In this document: piece by piece, positions 24,262-34,263 of the stretch
Numbering within the stretch: position 1 is the stretch's first letter
How the letters are laid out: the number at the start of each line of letters is the position of its first letter
Assembly (NCBI GenBank): GCA_963682175.1
Contig: OY821787.1
Coordinates: 20,252,501-20,316,500, forward strand
Direction of reading: 5' to 3'
From: Triglochin maritima
Taxonomy: Eukaryota; Streptophyta; Magnoliopsida; Alismatales; Juncaginaceae
DNA length: 64,000 nt
Notes under the pieces: generated by a model
Told to the model about the DNA's origin: nothing
Database searches by the model: none
What the model saw: the letters and a program-made list of their open reading frames with translations, nothing else
Program-made: the position numbers and the translations under genes

Positions 24262-25600
24262 CTACTAAAATAAAAGAAGTTTCATTACCATTGAACTTAA
24301 AATAAATCAATTTCCCTTTTCCCAAAATATAAGAATTTACTTTTCTAATAAAGAATTAATATATGTTCGTAATTCATCTTTTTATTTATGTCCTAAAATG
24401 AAACGCCACAGTCATTTCAAAATCCCTTGCAACTTTGGAATGCAATTATAAGATTGAGTTAGGATATTTAAACACTCAATAATTTACGATCATTAATATC
24501 ATTCTGTAGAAATCCCACTTAACGAAATAATATGTTTTGTTTCATCATTGAAAATTTCTTTAGCGTAGGGCCATCGATCCTATCAATATCATTCTTTTAA
24601 TAGACATTTATTTAAGAAATTTTTTTAGTTCACCTATCTTCTCTTAACCATTTCAGAAAATTAACCATTTGTTTTTTACTAATTTAGTTATCTGAGTATT
24701 GTTATCAAGCATTATTATTGAGTTGAAAAAATTGCAAACTTTTTTACAAGACTTATTAATTTAAAATTATTGTTTTCAATTGAAGAAAATACTAAACTGA
24801 TTCTAAGGTGGTCTAGTTATCTTACTGAATTTAAAAGCTAGCCCAACTTGAATTGTTTTACCCATGCAAAATCGTTCCAGAAATCATGAACAAATTATAA
24901 ACACCCTTTGCAATTGGTTATTTTGTTAAGTTTAGATGACTAAAATTACTAAATCATTCATATATTATTAACCAAATATTCTTTTGAATTAACCAAATGT
25001 AAAGACATTCGCAGCAACCCACTTATCCCATCTTTTTTTCTAAGAGATAATAAGAATTTTATGTTTTGCACTTGTAGGAAAGAAAGTCAATCTCGATCAT
25101 CTACCGAATTGATGCTTAGCTTTCAATAATAAAGTTTTTTGAAATATTAATTTTTAAAAATTACGTAAAATTTAATACTAAATGAGCTTTTATCTAATAT
25201 TATGAGATGCCAAAATGCTGAAAAAAATTCCTTCCAACTCTTTGTGTTCACTGATAAGACTTATGATATACCAAACATTAGTTCAGCATTTTGTCGATCA
25301 TCACAACTGTAAGAACATGCAACACCGAAAACTCGACTAGTCAAATGTATTGTTATCGTAATTGCACAAATTTTTGATTTTTTGTTTATATGAAACAATT
25401 TTGATATTAAACAATTAAATACTTACATGCCAGTTTATGCATATTGTAACTTTTTTAAACAAAACTATTATTTATATTAGGTTAGTATTTGAAAAATCAT
25501 ATCATAATTTAGGATTCAAATGTCATTATGTTATAAAAAAATTATGGTTAATTTGGTAATGAAAACATAAGGATACGTTGCAAAAATATTAAAAACATAA
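24262..25600 (+). other. AT-rich sequence, no feature recognised
   Basis: No LTR ends, terminal repeats or protein motifs were recognised on either strand. It could be unique intergenic DNA or very old repeat sequence. It is one of only two stretches over 500 bases in the window that I could not assign. Confidence 0.4.
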
Positions 25601-25900
25601 CACTACAAGAATTTGAACTTCTAGCCAGGGTAATTAGCCTTCGTTGTATATGTTATCCGTCGCAAGAGTACAACAGTGACAAACAAGTATCATCGCTGAT
25701 TCATCGGTCACATTAGATATTTAGCCACGGATATTGTAACGATTATCAACCCATGTAGTTTGTTTTTGGCGTCAAAATTGGTGCCCTTAGTGGGCTTCTG
25801 CAACGGATAAAATTAGTTGCTGAAAATTACAACATAGGTCCAATGACATATATTATTCGTCGCTAATATTCGTTACTAAATACTAAACCTTCATGTTCTT
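25601..25900 (+). mobile_element. Orphan CACTA end of a second family
   Basis: The sequence begins CACTACAAGAATTTGAAC, a classic CACTA terminal repeat different from the CACTAGTGCAG family to its left. It is followed by subterminal motifs such as ATCCGTCGC and GCAACGGATAA. No partner TTCTTGTAGTG end is seen in the window, so this is a truncated end and the right limit is approximate. Confidence 0.5.
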
Positions 25901-26459
25901 TTCTTATTTTCCTTTGTGACCTTGTTTTATACAATAAAGTAACACATAAGAAACATGAATATAAGATCGTGATCATATACACAGCTTGCCCATCATTCAC
26001 AACCATATGTATTCAACTAAATTAAAAGTGCAAAATTCAATCGTCAATTACACTTATGAAAGTAAACATTAGTCTTAATCAAAGAAAGTTGAACAAAGAT
26101 TCTAATTAAAAAGTTGTTAGTCTAACTAAATAAAATGAAAGGATTATCAAAGTTACAAGTTGTCAACATTCAACCAAATAAAACAAACTAACTTATGCAT
26201 CTCCCCATTCATTCCTTTTAGCCTTTGGAGAATATTCATCTTGCATTCCATTTTCAACCAAAGTTTCATAAAAAATTGATTTGAAGAGATTTTTATTAGA
26301 GTAAATTTTTATAACAAAATGTAAACCATTTTTTTATCATGTCACTCAAGTTAAAATCAAATCTTCTCAACAATTGGGCAAAATATTGTTTGTGTTGAAC
26401 ACCTCGAGCTTTATTCTAAGCAATATATATTAGCTAAACATAAAATCAAAGTAAAACCT
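25901..26459 (+). other. AT-rich sequence, no feature recognised
   Basis: Lies between the orphan CACTA end and the copia LTR at 26460. No coding or repeat motif recognised. Confidence 0.4.
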
Positions 26460-26767
26460 TGTTAGAAATATATGATGCTCGTATATGTATTTGGTGGTGG
26501 GCAAGAAAATAGGTCAACAAGAGGGGAGAGGCTGAAAATTCTTCTTCTTCTAAGTTTAACAAAATACAACACCTCTTTCACTATTCTTTCTTACACAAAA
26601 CACACATGACTTGTTTGCTATTTATATTACTACAAAGACCGTTAGACTTCCTCTACATTATGAGGACCTTTTGACCTTTTATATTCCATGACAATAATAA
26701 TTAATCAAAATGAGTTATTACAACTGTTTTGTGACCTATTATTTCATCTTCCACATTATATTCAACA
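26460..26767 (-). repeat. 3' LTR of copia element 1
   Basis: On the minus strand it starts TGTTGAATATAATGTGG and ends ATTTCTAACA. A TATA box (TATAAATA on minus) lies at 26629-26636. The purine tract AAGGAGGAGTGTCGAA directly precedes it (26768-26783). The short length is usual for copia LTRs. Confidence 0.8.
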
Positions 26768-27859
26768 TTCGACACTCCTCCTTGAACATAATTCTTCTCC
26801 ATGCAGCATGCCAAGTAGACTACGTAGCTTTTCAAACAACCATATAGGCAACGGTTTGGAAAAGATATCCGCAACTTGGTCTTCACTTCTCATGTGCATC
26901 AATTCGACATCTTTCTCCCTTATATGCTCTCGGATAAAGTGAAACTTGGTACCGATATGCTTGCTTCTTTCATGATGCACCAGGTTCTTTGCTAGCTCCA
27001 TGGCTGACATGCTGTCCATGTATACTTTGGAAGCTCCATCTTGAACTAAGTCCAACTCCTTTAATAAATCCCTAAGCCATATTGCATGACAAAAACATGC
27101 ACTAGCCGCCACTTATTCTGCTTCAGAAGTAGATAGTGTAATGATCGATTGCTTCTTAGAGAACCATGAGAATGCGATATCACCAAGATAGAACACACAT
27201 CTGGAGGTGCTCTTTCGATTATCTACACCTCCGCTCCAATCACTATCCGAATACCCAAAGAGAGCTTCTTTGTTATCGGATGCACCATAGAATAAGCCAA
27301 GCTTTAAAGTGCCTTTGATATAGCGAAAATTCGCTGGACCGCCATCCAATGCTCCATGGTGGGTTCCTCCATGTAGCGACTTACCAAGCCAACTCGATAC
27401 ACAATATCCAGTCGAGTGCAAGTTAGGTAACACAAGCACCCCACTGCACTCTTGAACAAGGTTGCATCAACCAACTCTCCTTTCTTATGCTTGGATAATT
27501 TCAGACCACACGCCACTGGTGTTTACGGAATTGCAATCATCCATCTTGAACCTCTTCAAGATCTCTATTGCATAGCCCTCTTGTGTTACGAAAATACCAT
27601 CATCGCCTTGCTTGAACTCAAGGCCACGAAAATAGGACATAAATCGTAAGTCCGTAATCTTGAATTCCCAGTTCATAGATTGCTTGAACTCCTCACGCAT
27701 CGTATCGTTTCTTCCTGCAAAGATGATATCATCAACATAAAGGGTCACCATTAGTATATCTTTGTTGCACTATTTCACATAGAGCGCATGCTTGTCTGGG
27801 CATTGCACGAAACTATGTTGCTTGAAATAGGAATCAATCCACGTATTCCATGCTCTTGG
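26768..27859 (-). pseudogene. Copia pol: second half of reverse transcriptase and RNase H
   Basis: Minus-strand reading gives RAWN, a TAG stop, then the RT catalytic block LMVTLYVDDIIFAG with the YVDD box near 27745, and MSYFRGLEF. RNase H follows: FGYSDSDWSGG (first acidic residues), TLSTSEAE, then a TAA where the usual tyrosine would be, then YMDSMSAMELAKN, RSKHI and FSKPLP. Several frameshifts and stops show it is dead. It joins the RT piece at 39600-39925 exactly at the CTTGG target site. This is the only polymerase sequence in the window. Confidence 0.9.
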
Positions 27860-27886
27860 TGTAGGATCGTGTGGGTTATGGGTCCA

Positions 27887-29079
27887 TGATGCATTGCATA
27901 CATTGCATCATATGTCTTTCATTTAGATTACTTTTAATTCAATAAATGCTACTAAGGTATGTGTTTAGTCTTATTTACAGAATACAGGGACCTGAATGCA
28001 AATTACCCACATCCCGAGCATAAATGTGTGCAAAAGACTCATTTCTATCATAAAGACCAAGTTCAAGTTTATCGGGCTTCAAATGGAAATGCATCCAAAC
28101 ATAAAAGCATTCAAGTCCTAATCACAAAAAGAATAAGGACTTAAGCACAAAAGTAGTCGGGGACTTAATTGCAAAAAGACAAGGACCCAAGTGCAAATCA
28201 CGAGTAGCTTTATTATTATGGAGAAAATCTAAAGAAAAATCAATGTGGATCTCCAAATATATAAAGGAATTAATCCGGAGCTCAAAAGAATGGAAAGAAT
28301 CAATCCAGACGCGCAAAGGAAGATCAAATCATACCATAAACATACAGGAAAAATCCGGACCGATTCTGAGCCAAAAAGGTGGCGAATCCGCCGCACATCA
28401 TGTACAAATTGCGGCGAATCCGCCGCACAAAATTAGATTCATGCTCTAAAATTTTTACCGGTTGCGTGTTGACGCGTGTACTTTCCTATTTTATACCTAA
28501 GTCCCTTGTATCGGCTATAAATAGCCCCGAAACTCGAATGTAACACATCTTTGGTCTTTAGTAATAAAATTCTGTTTTTTTTATATTTTGTGTTTGTTTT
28601 TAGTTTTCTTTGTAGTTCTCTAGGATCCCTTCTTCTTCCTCCCTCTATGAGTTTCTAACTCTCTCCAAAGGGTGGAGGTGACGGATTTGGGGTTAGAGAA
28701 GATGAATGAATGTTATTATTTTAAGTTCGTGATTAGTATATTTTGATTACTTGAGTTTATGTTAAATCATTTATCTTGTAATGCTTCATAACTAACATGA
28801 TTTATCATAAGTTTCTGAATTCTCTAATCTAAACCCTAAATCTAAACCTCCACCCAACGGAATTCACCTCTTTGTTCTTGTTTTAGTTTTAATTGTTCTT
28901 GTTTCTTGCTTTAGATAACTAAAACCCAAAAATCTCAAAACCCAATTATTTCTCCTCTCCTTCTTCCCCCTTAATCGAAAATCACGAAAATAACAAATCT
29001 CTCCCTCCTTGTGTTCGACCCGTATTTGCCACGTCTCCATTGACACCGTGCACTTGCGGTATAAATTTAATTCTCATCA
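27887..29079 (+). repeat. 5' LTR of element alpha
   Basis: 1193 bp. U3 has a degenerate GGACTTAATTGCAAA array (27975-28205), then inverted repeats GGCGAATCCGCCGC (28381-28394) and GCGGCGAATCCGCCGC (28411-28426), then TATAAATA at 28516-28523. Polyadenylation-type AATAAAAT follows near 28562. U5 ends GTGCACTTGCGGTATAAA. The 3' LTR has only one of the two inverted repeats, which explains most of the length difference. Confidence 0.93.
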
Positions 29080-29085
29080 AGTTTT

Positions 29086-29102
29086 TGGCGCCGTTGCCGG
29101 GG
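29086..29102 (+). promoter_or_regulatory. tRNA-Asp primer-binding site of element alpha
   Basis: TGGCGCCGTTGCCGGGG is the exact complement of the last 17 bases of plant tRNA-Asp(GUC) including its CCA end's final A. It lies six bases after the LTR. Confidence 0.93.
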
Positions 29103-30361
29103 AGGCGATGCAGATTTTGTTTATTTTTGATTTCGACTTTATTTTGTTTATCTTGTGCGCGATCTAAGTATTTGGATTTGTGTTTCAGGAGACAACAGAG
29201 TGCGCGGAGAAATCCGGGCATATTTGGAGCTAAACGAGCGGCGAAATCGTCGCACCTGAAGAACAACTTGTGGCGGATTCGCCGCACCAGTAAGGCTTCT
29301 GGGCGTCATTTTTCTCTAGGGTCGTCTACATCTTGGATTGGTCGCATTGAGCTACTGGAAATTCCGAGAGCAGGCGGCGAACCTGTCTGAGCATTGCGGA
29401 GGTAACTTTTCTTGCCTTTCTCGTATAATCTGAATTTTCGAAAAGTTTCCTTTCGTAGAATTGCATGTGTTAGGGCAAAAATTCCATAATTGGTAATATT
29501 TCAACTCTGACCTAAAATTGGCAAAATTAGAAGGACCTTAGTGCATGCATCATATAATGTTTTGTTTGCATTATTCTTGCTAAATTATTGCAAATTATTT
29601 TTGTTGAAGAGTGCTGGAGGCAAGGTACGTACACGGTTTTATCGATTGCATTTAAGCATATAATTCAGTTTGCATACAACCTTGCAATTGCCCCCCAACT
29701 AAAGACCAATGTTTGACTATCTTTGTTAGATCTAAGTTAAACTATCTTAAGGGCAACTCCATAGGCAAAGATACGGTGGGGATTTCACCACCCTTCCGTG
29801 GCCCACAAATCACAATCCTAAAGTGTCACCCAAGCCTTAAAATTAAAATCAAGTAGACATTGGCCCCTAAGGACTCGGACTCAATTAAGGAGAAGAATTG
29901 GTTTGACTTGCTATGACCTGAAGCCGATCGAATTTAATTTGGTGTCTAGAAAGTGTTTTTGTGTTGACGTAAGTCTTCCAAGCGAAGTGGTTGTCTAATT
30001 GGCACCGACTCTGTCGGAAGCGCCCCCACTAGCTATACACTGACTGGCCAACTTGGTTTGATTGGTGAGGGAGGTGAATCAAGCGAATCAATTCGACTCA
30101 ACCAGTTAGGAGTCGTCTAGATCTAAGCGACACTAGGTCTAGGATTGTTTGAACCGTGCTTTCTTAGGAAACCTCTGACCGACCCTCTTATCTATCTTTA
30201 GAGTTAAGTTTCCCTTCTCCTCTGAGTCATCTTCTTCTCACCTACTTATACGTTCTAGTCTCCTCCCCTTTACATTCTCTATTAGCATTTTAGGGTCGAG
30301 TCGAGAACTTGTGCTTGCTTAGCCTCATAAGGGTAAGAGTACTTGACTCAAGAGTGTTTTG
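29103..30361 (+). other. Leader of element alpha
   Basis: Non-coding. Inverted repeats GCGGCGAAATCGTCGC (29238-29253) and GGCGGATTCGCCGC (29272-29285) mirror those in U3. TTGTGTTTCAG at about 29180-29190 looks like a splice acceptor and GAGGTAACTT at about 29398 like a donor. The part from about 29600 on aligns with other copies' leaders (AAGGTACGTACAC, then AAGTAGACATTGGCC). Confidence 0.6.
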
Positions 30362-31846
30362 ATGGATGGTTACATGAGCAACCATCCATATCATTGTTGG
30401 GACCAGGACAATGCTTCCTGGTATTCTAAAACCATGCAACCTGTGGTGGCTCAGACTAACACCCCATATGGGTGGGACAATCCTAATTGTATGACTGAGC
30501 AATCTTTATATTGGGGTAACATGAGAGAGGCACCGACTGCTAGACCACAATCTAGTTATGTCGGATCATGTGCTGGTCAACAAACTGAGACATTACAACA
30601 AGCTTTTGCCTCCTTCATGCGTAGGACAGATAACATGAGTACATCGGTGGCTCCAGTAGCCGTACCGTGCGACTGTTGTGGGTTGAGTGGTCATGTTATG
30701 AGGGAATGCCCTTATGTTCCCCCAGAGCCTGAGTATGAGCATACCTTTTCCCAAAACGCTCAATATGACTATTACGCATCCGCGTACAACCCGAGAGTGA
30801 TGGATTCGTGGAGAGACAATTCATATCCAAATTCTTATACTTCATTTTCACCTCAGTATCCTCCTCCCGAATACCCAGAATTCTACCAACACCCCACTTC
30901 AAATCAATATTCTCAGCCCATCAACACCCAACCCCATAATTTCACAAGCTCGAACTTGGACCTCATAGCTGACCACGTACCTGATTCCTTGGAACAAACT
31001 TTCCTTACGTACATGGAATCCACTCAACGATCCGTACAAAATATAACATTGCATTTGAGTCAAATGATACAACAATTAGGTGAACGTAAGGAGAGTAATT
31101 TTTCGTGTCAACATGAGGATTCACCTTTTGATATCGAACAACCACCACACCCACAAATTCAAAGCACAATCTTTCAAAGCCAAACTCCTAGTCAGTCTGA
31201 AGGACTTGGGGTTTCAATTCACGATCACTTAGTGGAGGATTCGATACACATTACAAATAAAATTGACCAATTTCATCATGAGTCGGCCCAGGATTGTGCC
31301 TTATCGTCTAGTCCCGTGGCCCTTGAGCCACATGATCTTCATGTTGTGCCTCTTAAAGACTCACTTCCGGTGGAGCAAGAGCTCCCTAGCACCCTCAATT
31401 TCAAACAACCTGATGAGAGTTTGCCTCTCACTATTGTTCCTGATCATCTTGGAAATGACGGAACATCAAACGACTACATTGCTCATGAGGGTATTAGGAG
31501 TTCCTTGGAGGATACCTTGGGTATGAGACCCATTTTATGTTTACCTGGTGAGTCGGACTTGCCTAACGAGGCTCCTGACCTCGCTCCGACGCACCAGCCA
31601 GTTGGTTGGAGAGTTTGGATTGACGATCATAACTTCAGCACCGTAACGGGAGAAACTCTTCTTCCGTTGCCCCCTATTTCCCAAACTCTCGAGAGGTTCA
31701 AGCTCTTTCAGTTTGATCCTTTGTATGAGACGCCTTTGCGTCCAATTCATGAACCTCTCATTTCTTCTTGTGCTCTTTGTGAAGGGGGCCCACGCATGAA
31801 TATTCTGGCCCCACGTGGTGCCATGTTCCCTTTTGAGGTCTTTTGA
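30362..31846 (+). CDS. Gag-like protein of element alpha, 494 aa, intact
   Basis: Starts at ATG 30362 (MDGYMSNHPYH, the start shared by all copies) and is open to TGA at 31844. Residues 103-116 form a CX2CX4HX4C zinc knuckle, CDCCGLSGHVMREC, which in Gag proteins binds the element's RNA. Residues 160-180 are Pro/Tyr-rich (YPPPEYPEFYQHP). Residues about 207-243 look helical (TFLTYMESTQRSVQNI) and resemble the tail of Athila/Tat Gag proteins. The last 145 or so residues, with GWRVWID at 415-421 and an LCEGGP block near 470, match no domain I know. A capsid domain, protease and pol are absent. The last residues (FPFEVF) differ from the family's FPFQVH because of a small deletion at the stop. Expected to act, if made, in the cytoplasm as an RNA-binding protein. 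Confidence 0.85.
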   Translation: MDGYMSNHPYHCWDQDNASWYSKTMQPVVAQTNTPYGWDNPNCMTEQSLYWGNMREAPTARPQSSYVGSCAGQQTETLQQAFASFMRRTDNMSTSVAPVAVPCDCCGLSGHVMRECPYVPPEPEYEHTFSQNAQYDYYASAYNPRVMDSWRDNSYPNSYTSFSPQYPPPEYPEFYQHPTSNQYSQPINTQPHNFTSSNLDLIADHVPDSLEQTFLTYMESTQRSVQNITLHLSQMIQQLGERKESNFSCQHEDSPFDIEQPPHPQIQSTIFQSQTPSQSEGLGVSIHDHLVEDSIHITNKIDQFHHESAQDCALSSSPVALEPHDLHVVPLKDSLPVEQELPSTLNFKQPDESLPLTIVPDHLGNDGTSNDYIAHEGIRSSLEDTLGMRPILCLPGESDLPNEAPDLAPTHQPVGWRVWIDDHNFSTVTGETLLPLPPISQTLERFKLFQFDPLYETPLRPIHEPLISSCALCEGGPRMNILAPRGAMFPFEVF

Positions 31847-33103
31847 CAAATGAAGATGGGAACTTATGTTTGTACATAGTTATATCTGTATAACAATAAG
31901 TAATAAAAAAAAATTGTATTTATCCCTTCTTTAGCATCTCACAGGTTTTTGAGGGAATTCGGGTTTTTGTCCATCAACAGAGCCATGAACTTTCCTTTGT
32001 ACTTCACGTTGGTGAGATCTTTCCTTTTTCATGCATAAATCCATGTAGTATCTTGCTCGCATACATTGAGGACAATGCATGATTTAGGTGTGGGGGGTGT
32101 TTATGTATCTATCTATCTATATATATATTTCTGTTTTAAAAAAAAAATTCAAAAAAAAATCAATATTCCATGACATAACTTAAGATTGAACTGCCAAAAT
32201 CCGTGTACAAATTGCATTGAGTTTTTGTTCCTTATTATATAGTTCTGCTTGTAGAAATTATGACATAAATCTAAGTTCCAAAGAAATAACCCATTGCCCT
32301 TTAAGACATAGATGCACTTAAATTGGATGAATCAAATCTTTGAAGTGGTTGATAAAAAGCAGAGGTTGAGGAAAATATACCGGGAAGTGTGGACTTCTAA
32401 TAGCAATTAAGCCTTGAGGAAAATAAAAGTAAAATAAAATAAAAATAAAGTGAGGAAAGCACATTTTGCAAAATGATTACAAAAGCCCAAGCCTTCGAGT
32501 CACTGGTCCGTAGGGGTATCTTGAAACCCGGTAACTTGAGTCTGCCAGCTCGGGATTATCGACCAAACTCGCTACACGAATGCAAAAAAGGTATAAGTGT
32601 CAAAAAGAAAAGCAAATGTGTTGAATCACGGAAAAGAAAAATACTTTAAGATACTCAAGGCCCAAAGCTAAAAGAATGATCCATGCCATGGTTGATCCAA
32701 ATGATACTTCACCACTAGAGGAGGCGTGCAAAATAATTTATGTGATATCATGTGTAGAAGGGTTAGTGGTGTGAATGTTGGAGGAACAAGACCAAGTCAT
32801 ATTTTTTAATGAGTTAAATTTATATAATGAGCATGCAAGAATTCTCAGTAACATGTATAAGGTTGAGGTAGGGATATTGAGAACTATTAATGAAATTTTG
32901 ATTTAGGATTTTGTGGGTATATCCGCTGAAAACCCTTAGGAGACAACACTCCTCCTCCTTGGTAACAAAGAGGTTTAAAGGCTTGTTGCACATGCTAAGT
33001 GCAACCGTGATTCCTACGAAAGTGAGTTAGGATTTCTCTGTTTTCAATTTTTTGTTATATTTTGTTTTGCTAGGGACTAGCAAAATCTAGGTATGGGGGT
33101 ATT
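31847..33103 (+). other. 3' non-coding region, hairpins and polypurine tract of element alpha
   Basis: Much of this 1.25 kb differs from other copies; 32110-32880 has no recognised counterpart in them. The last 180 bases are conserved: hairpin CCTCCTTGGTAACAAAGAGG (32954-32973, GTAA loop), hairpin TTGCACATGCTAAGTGCAA (32986-33004), and tract AGGTATGGGGGTATT (33089-33103). A TATC/TA microsatellite lies at about 32106-32130. Confidence 0.65.
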
Positions 33104-34263
33104 TGATGCATTGCATACATTGCATCATATGTCTTTCATTTAGATTACTTTTAATTCAATAAATGCTACTAAGGTATGTGTTTAGTCTTATTTACAGAAT
33201 ACAGGGACCTGAATGCAAATTACCCACATCCCGAGCATAAATGTGTGCAAAAGACTCATTTCTATCATAAAGACCAAGTTCAAGTTTATCGGGCTTCAAA
33301 TGGAAATGCATCCAAGCATAAAAGCATTCAAGTCCTAATCACAAAAAGAATAAGGACTTAAGCACAAAAGTAGTCGGGGACTTAATTGCAAAAAGACAAG
33401 GACCCAAGTGCAAATCACGAGTAGCTTTATTATTATGGGGAAAATCTAAAGAAAAATCAATGTGGATCTCCAAATATATAAAGGAATTAATCCGGAGCTC
33501 AAAAGAATGGAAAGAATCAATCCAGACGCGCAAAGGAAGATCAAATCATACCATAAACATACAGGAAAAATCCGGACCGATTCTGAGCCAAAAAGGTGGC
33601 GAATCCGCCGCACAAAATTAGATTCATGCTCTAAAATTTTTACCGGTTGCGTGTTGACGCGTGTACTTTCCTATTTTATACCTAAGTCCCTTGTATCGGC
33701 TATAAATAGCCCCGAAACTCGAATGTAACACATCTTTGGTCTTTAGTAATAAAATTCTGTTTTTTTTATATTTTGTGTTTGTTTTTAGTTTTCTTTGTAG
33801 TTCTCTAGGATCCCTTCTTCTTCCTCCCCTTATGAGTTTCTAACTCTCTCCAAAGGGTGGAGGTGACGGATTTGGGGTTAGAGAAGATGAATGAATGTTA
33901 TTATTTTAAGTTCGTGATTAGTATATTTTGATTACTTGAGTTTATGTTAAATCATTTATCTTGTAATGCTTCATAACTAACATGATTTATCATAAGTTTC
34001 TGAATTCTCTAATCTAAACCCTAAATCTAAACCTCCACCCAACGGAATTCACCTCTTTGTTCTTGTTTTAGTTTTAATTGTTCTTGTTTCTTGCTTTAGA
34101 TAACTAAAACCCAAAAATCGCAAAACCCAATTATTTCTCCTCTCCTTCTTCCCCCCAATCGAAATAACACTAATAACGAAATCTCTCCCTCCTTGTGTTC
34201 GACCCGTATTTGCCACGTCTTCATTAACGCCGTGCACTTGCGGTATAAATTTAATTCCCATCA
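33104..34263 (+). repeat. 3' LTR of element alpha
   Basis: 1160 bp, nearly identical to the 5' LTR. One inverted repeat GGCGAATCCGCCGC at 33598-33611, TATAAATA at 33701-33708, end TTCCCATCA followed by the GTCCA duplication. Confidence 0.93.

Larger units (their letters stand above)
27887..34263 (+). mobile_element. Asp-LARD element alpha, structurally complete with intact ORF
   Basis: Direct LTRs (TGATGCATTG...CATCA), perfect GTCCA duplications (27882-27886 and 34264-34268), exact tRNA-Asp PBS, leader, a 494-codon open gag-like frame, 3' hairpins and polypurine tract. It lies inside the LTR of copia element 2, whose uninterrupted LTR at 38091-38120 shows the empty site. No pol is present, so it would need enzymes from elsewhere. 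Among the youngest insertions in the window. Confidence 0.96.

Noticed and set aside
27959..28144. 61-codon frame shared by three alpha LTRs (also 17931-18116 and 33176-33361)
   Set aside because: The conservation follows from the LTRs being copies of each other. The frame spans the non-coding U3 repeat array.
29086..29102. Possible tRNA-Asp gene fragment
   Set aside because: The 17 bases are the complement of a tRNA 3' end in the correct place for a PBS. No cloverleaf sequence surrounds them.
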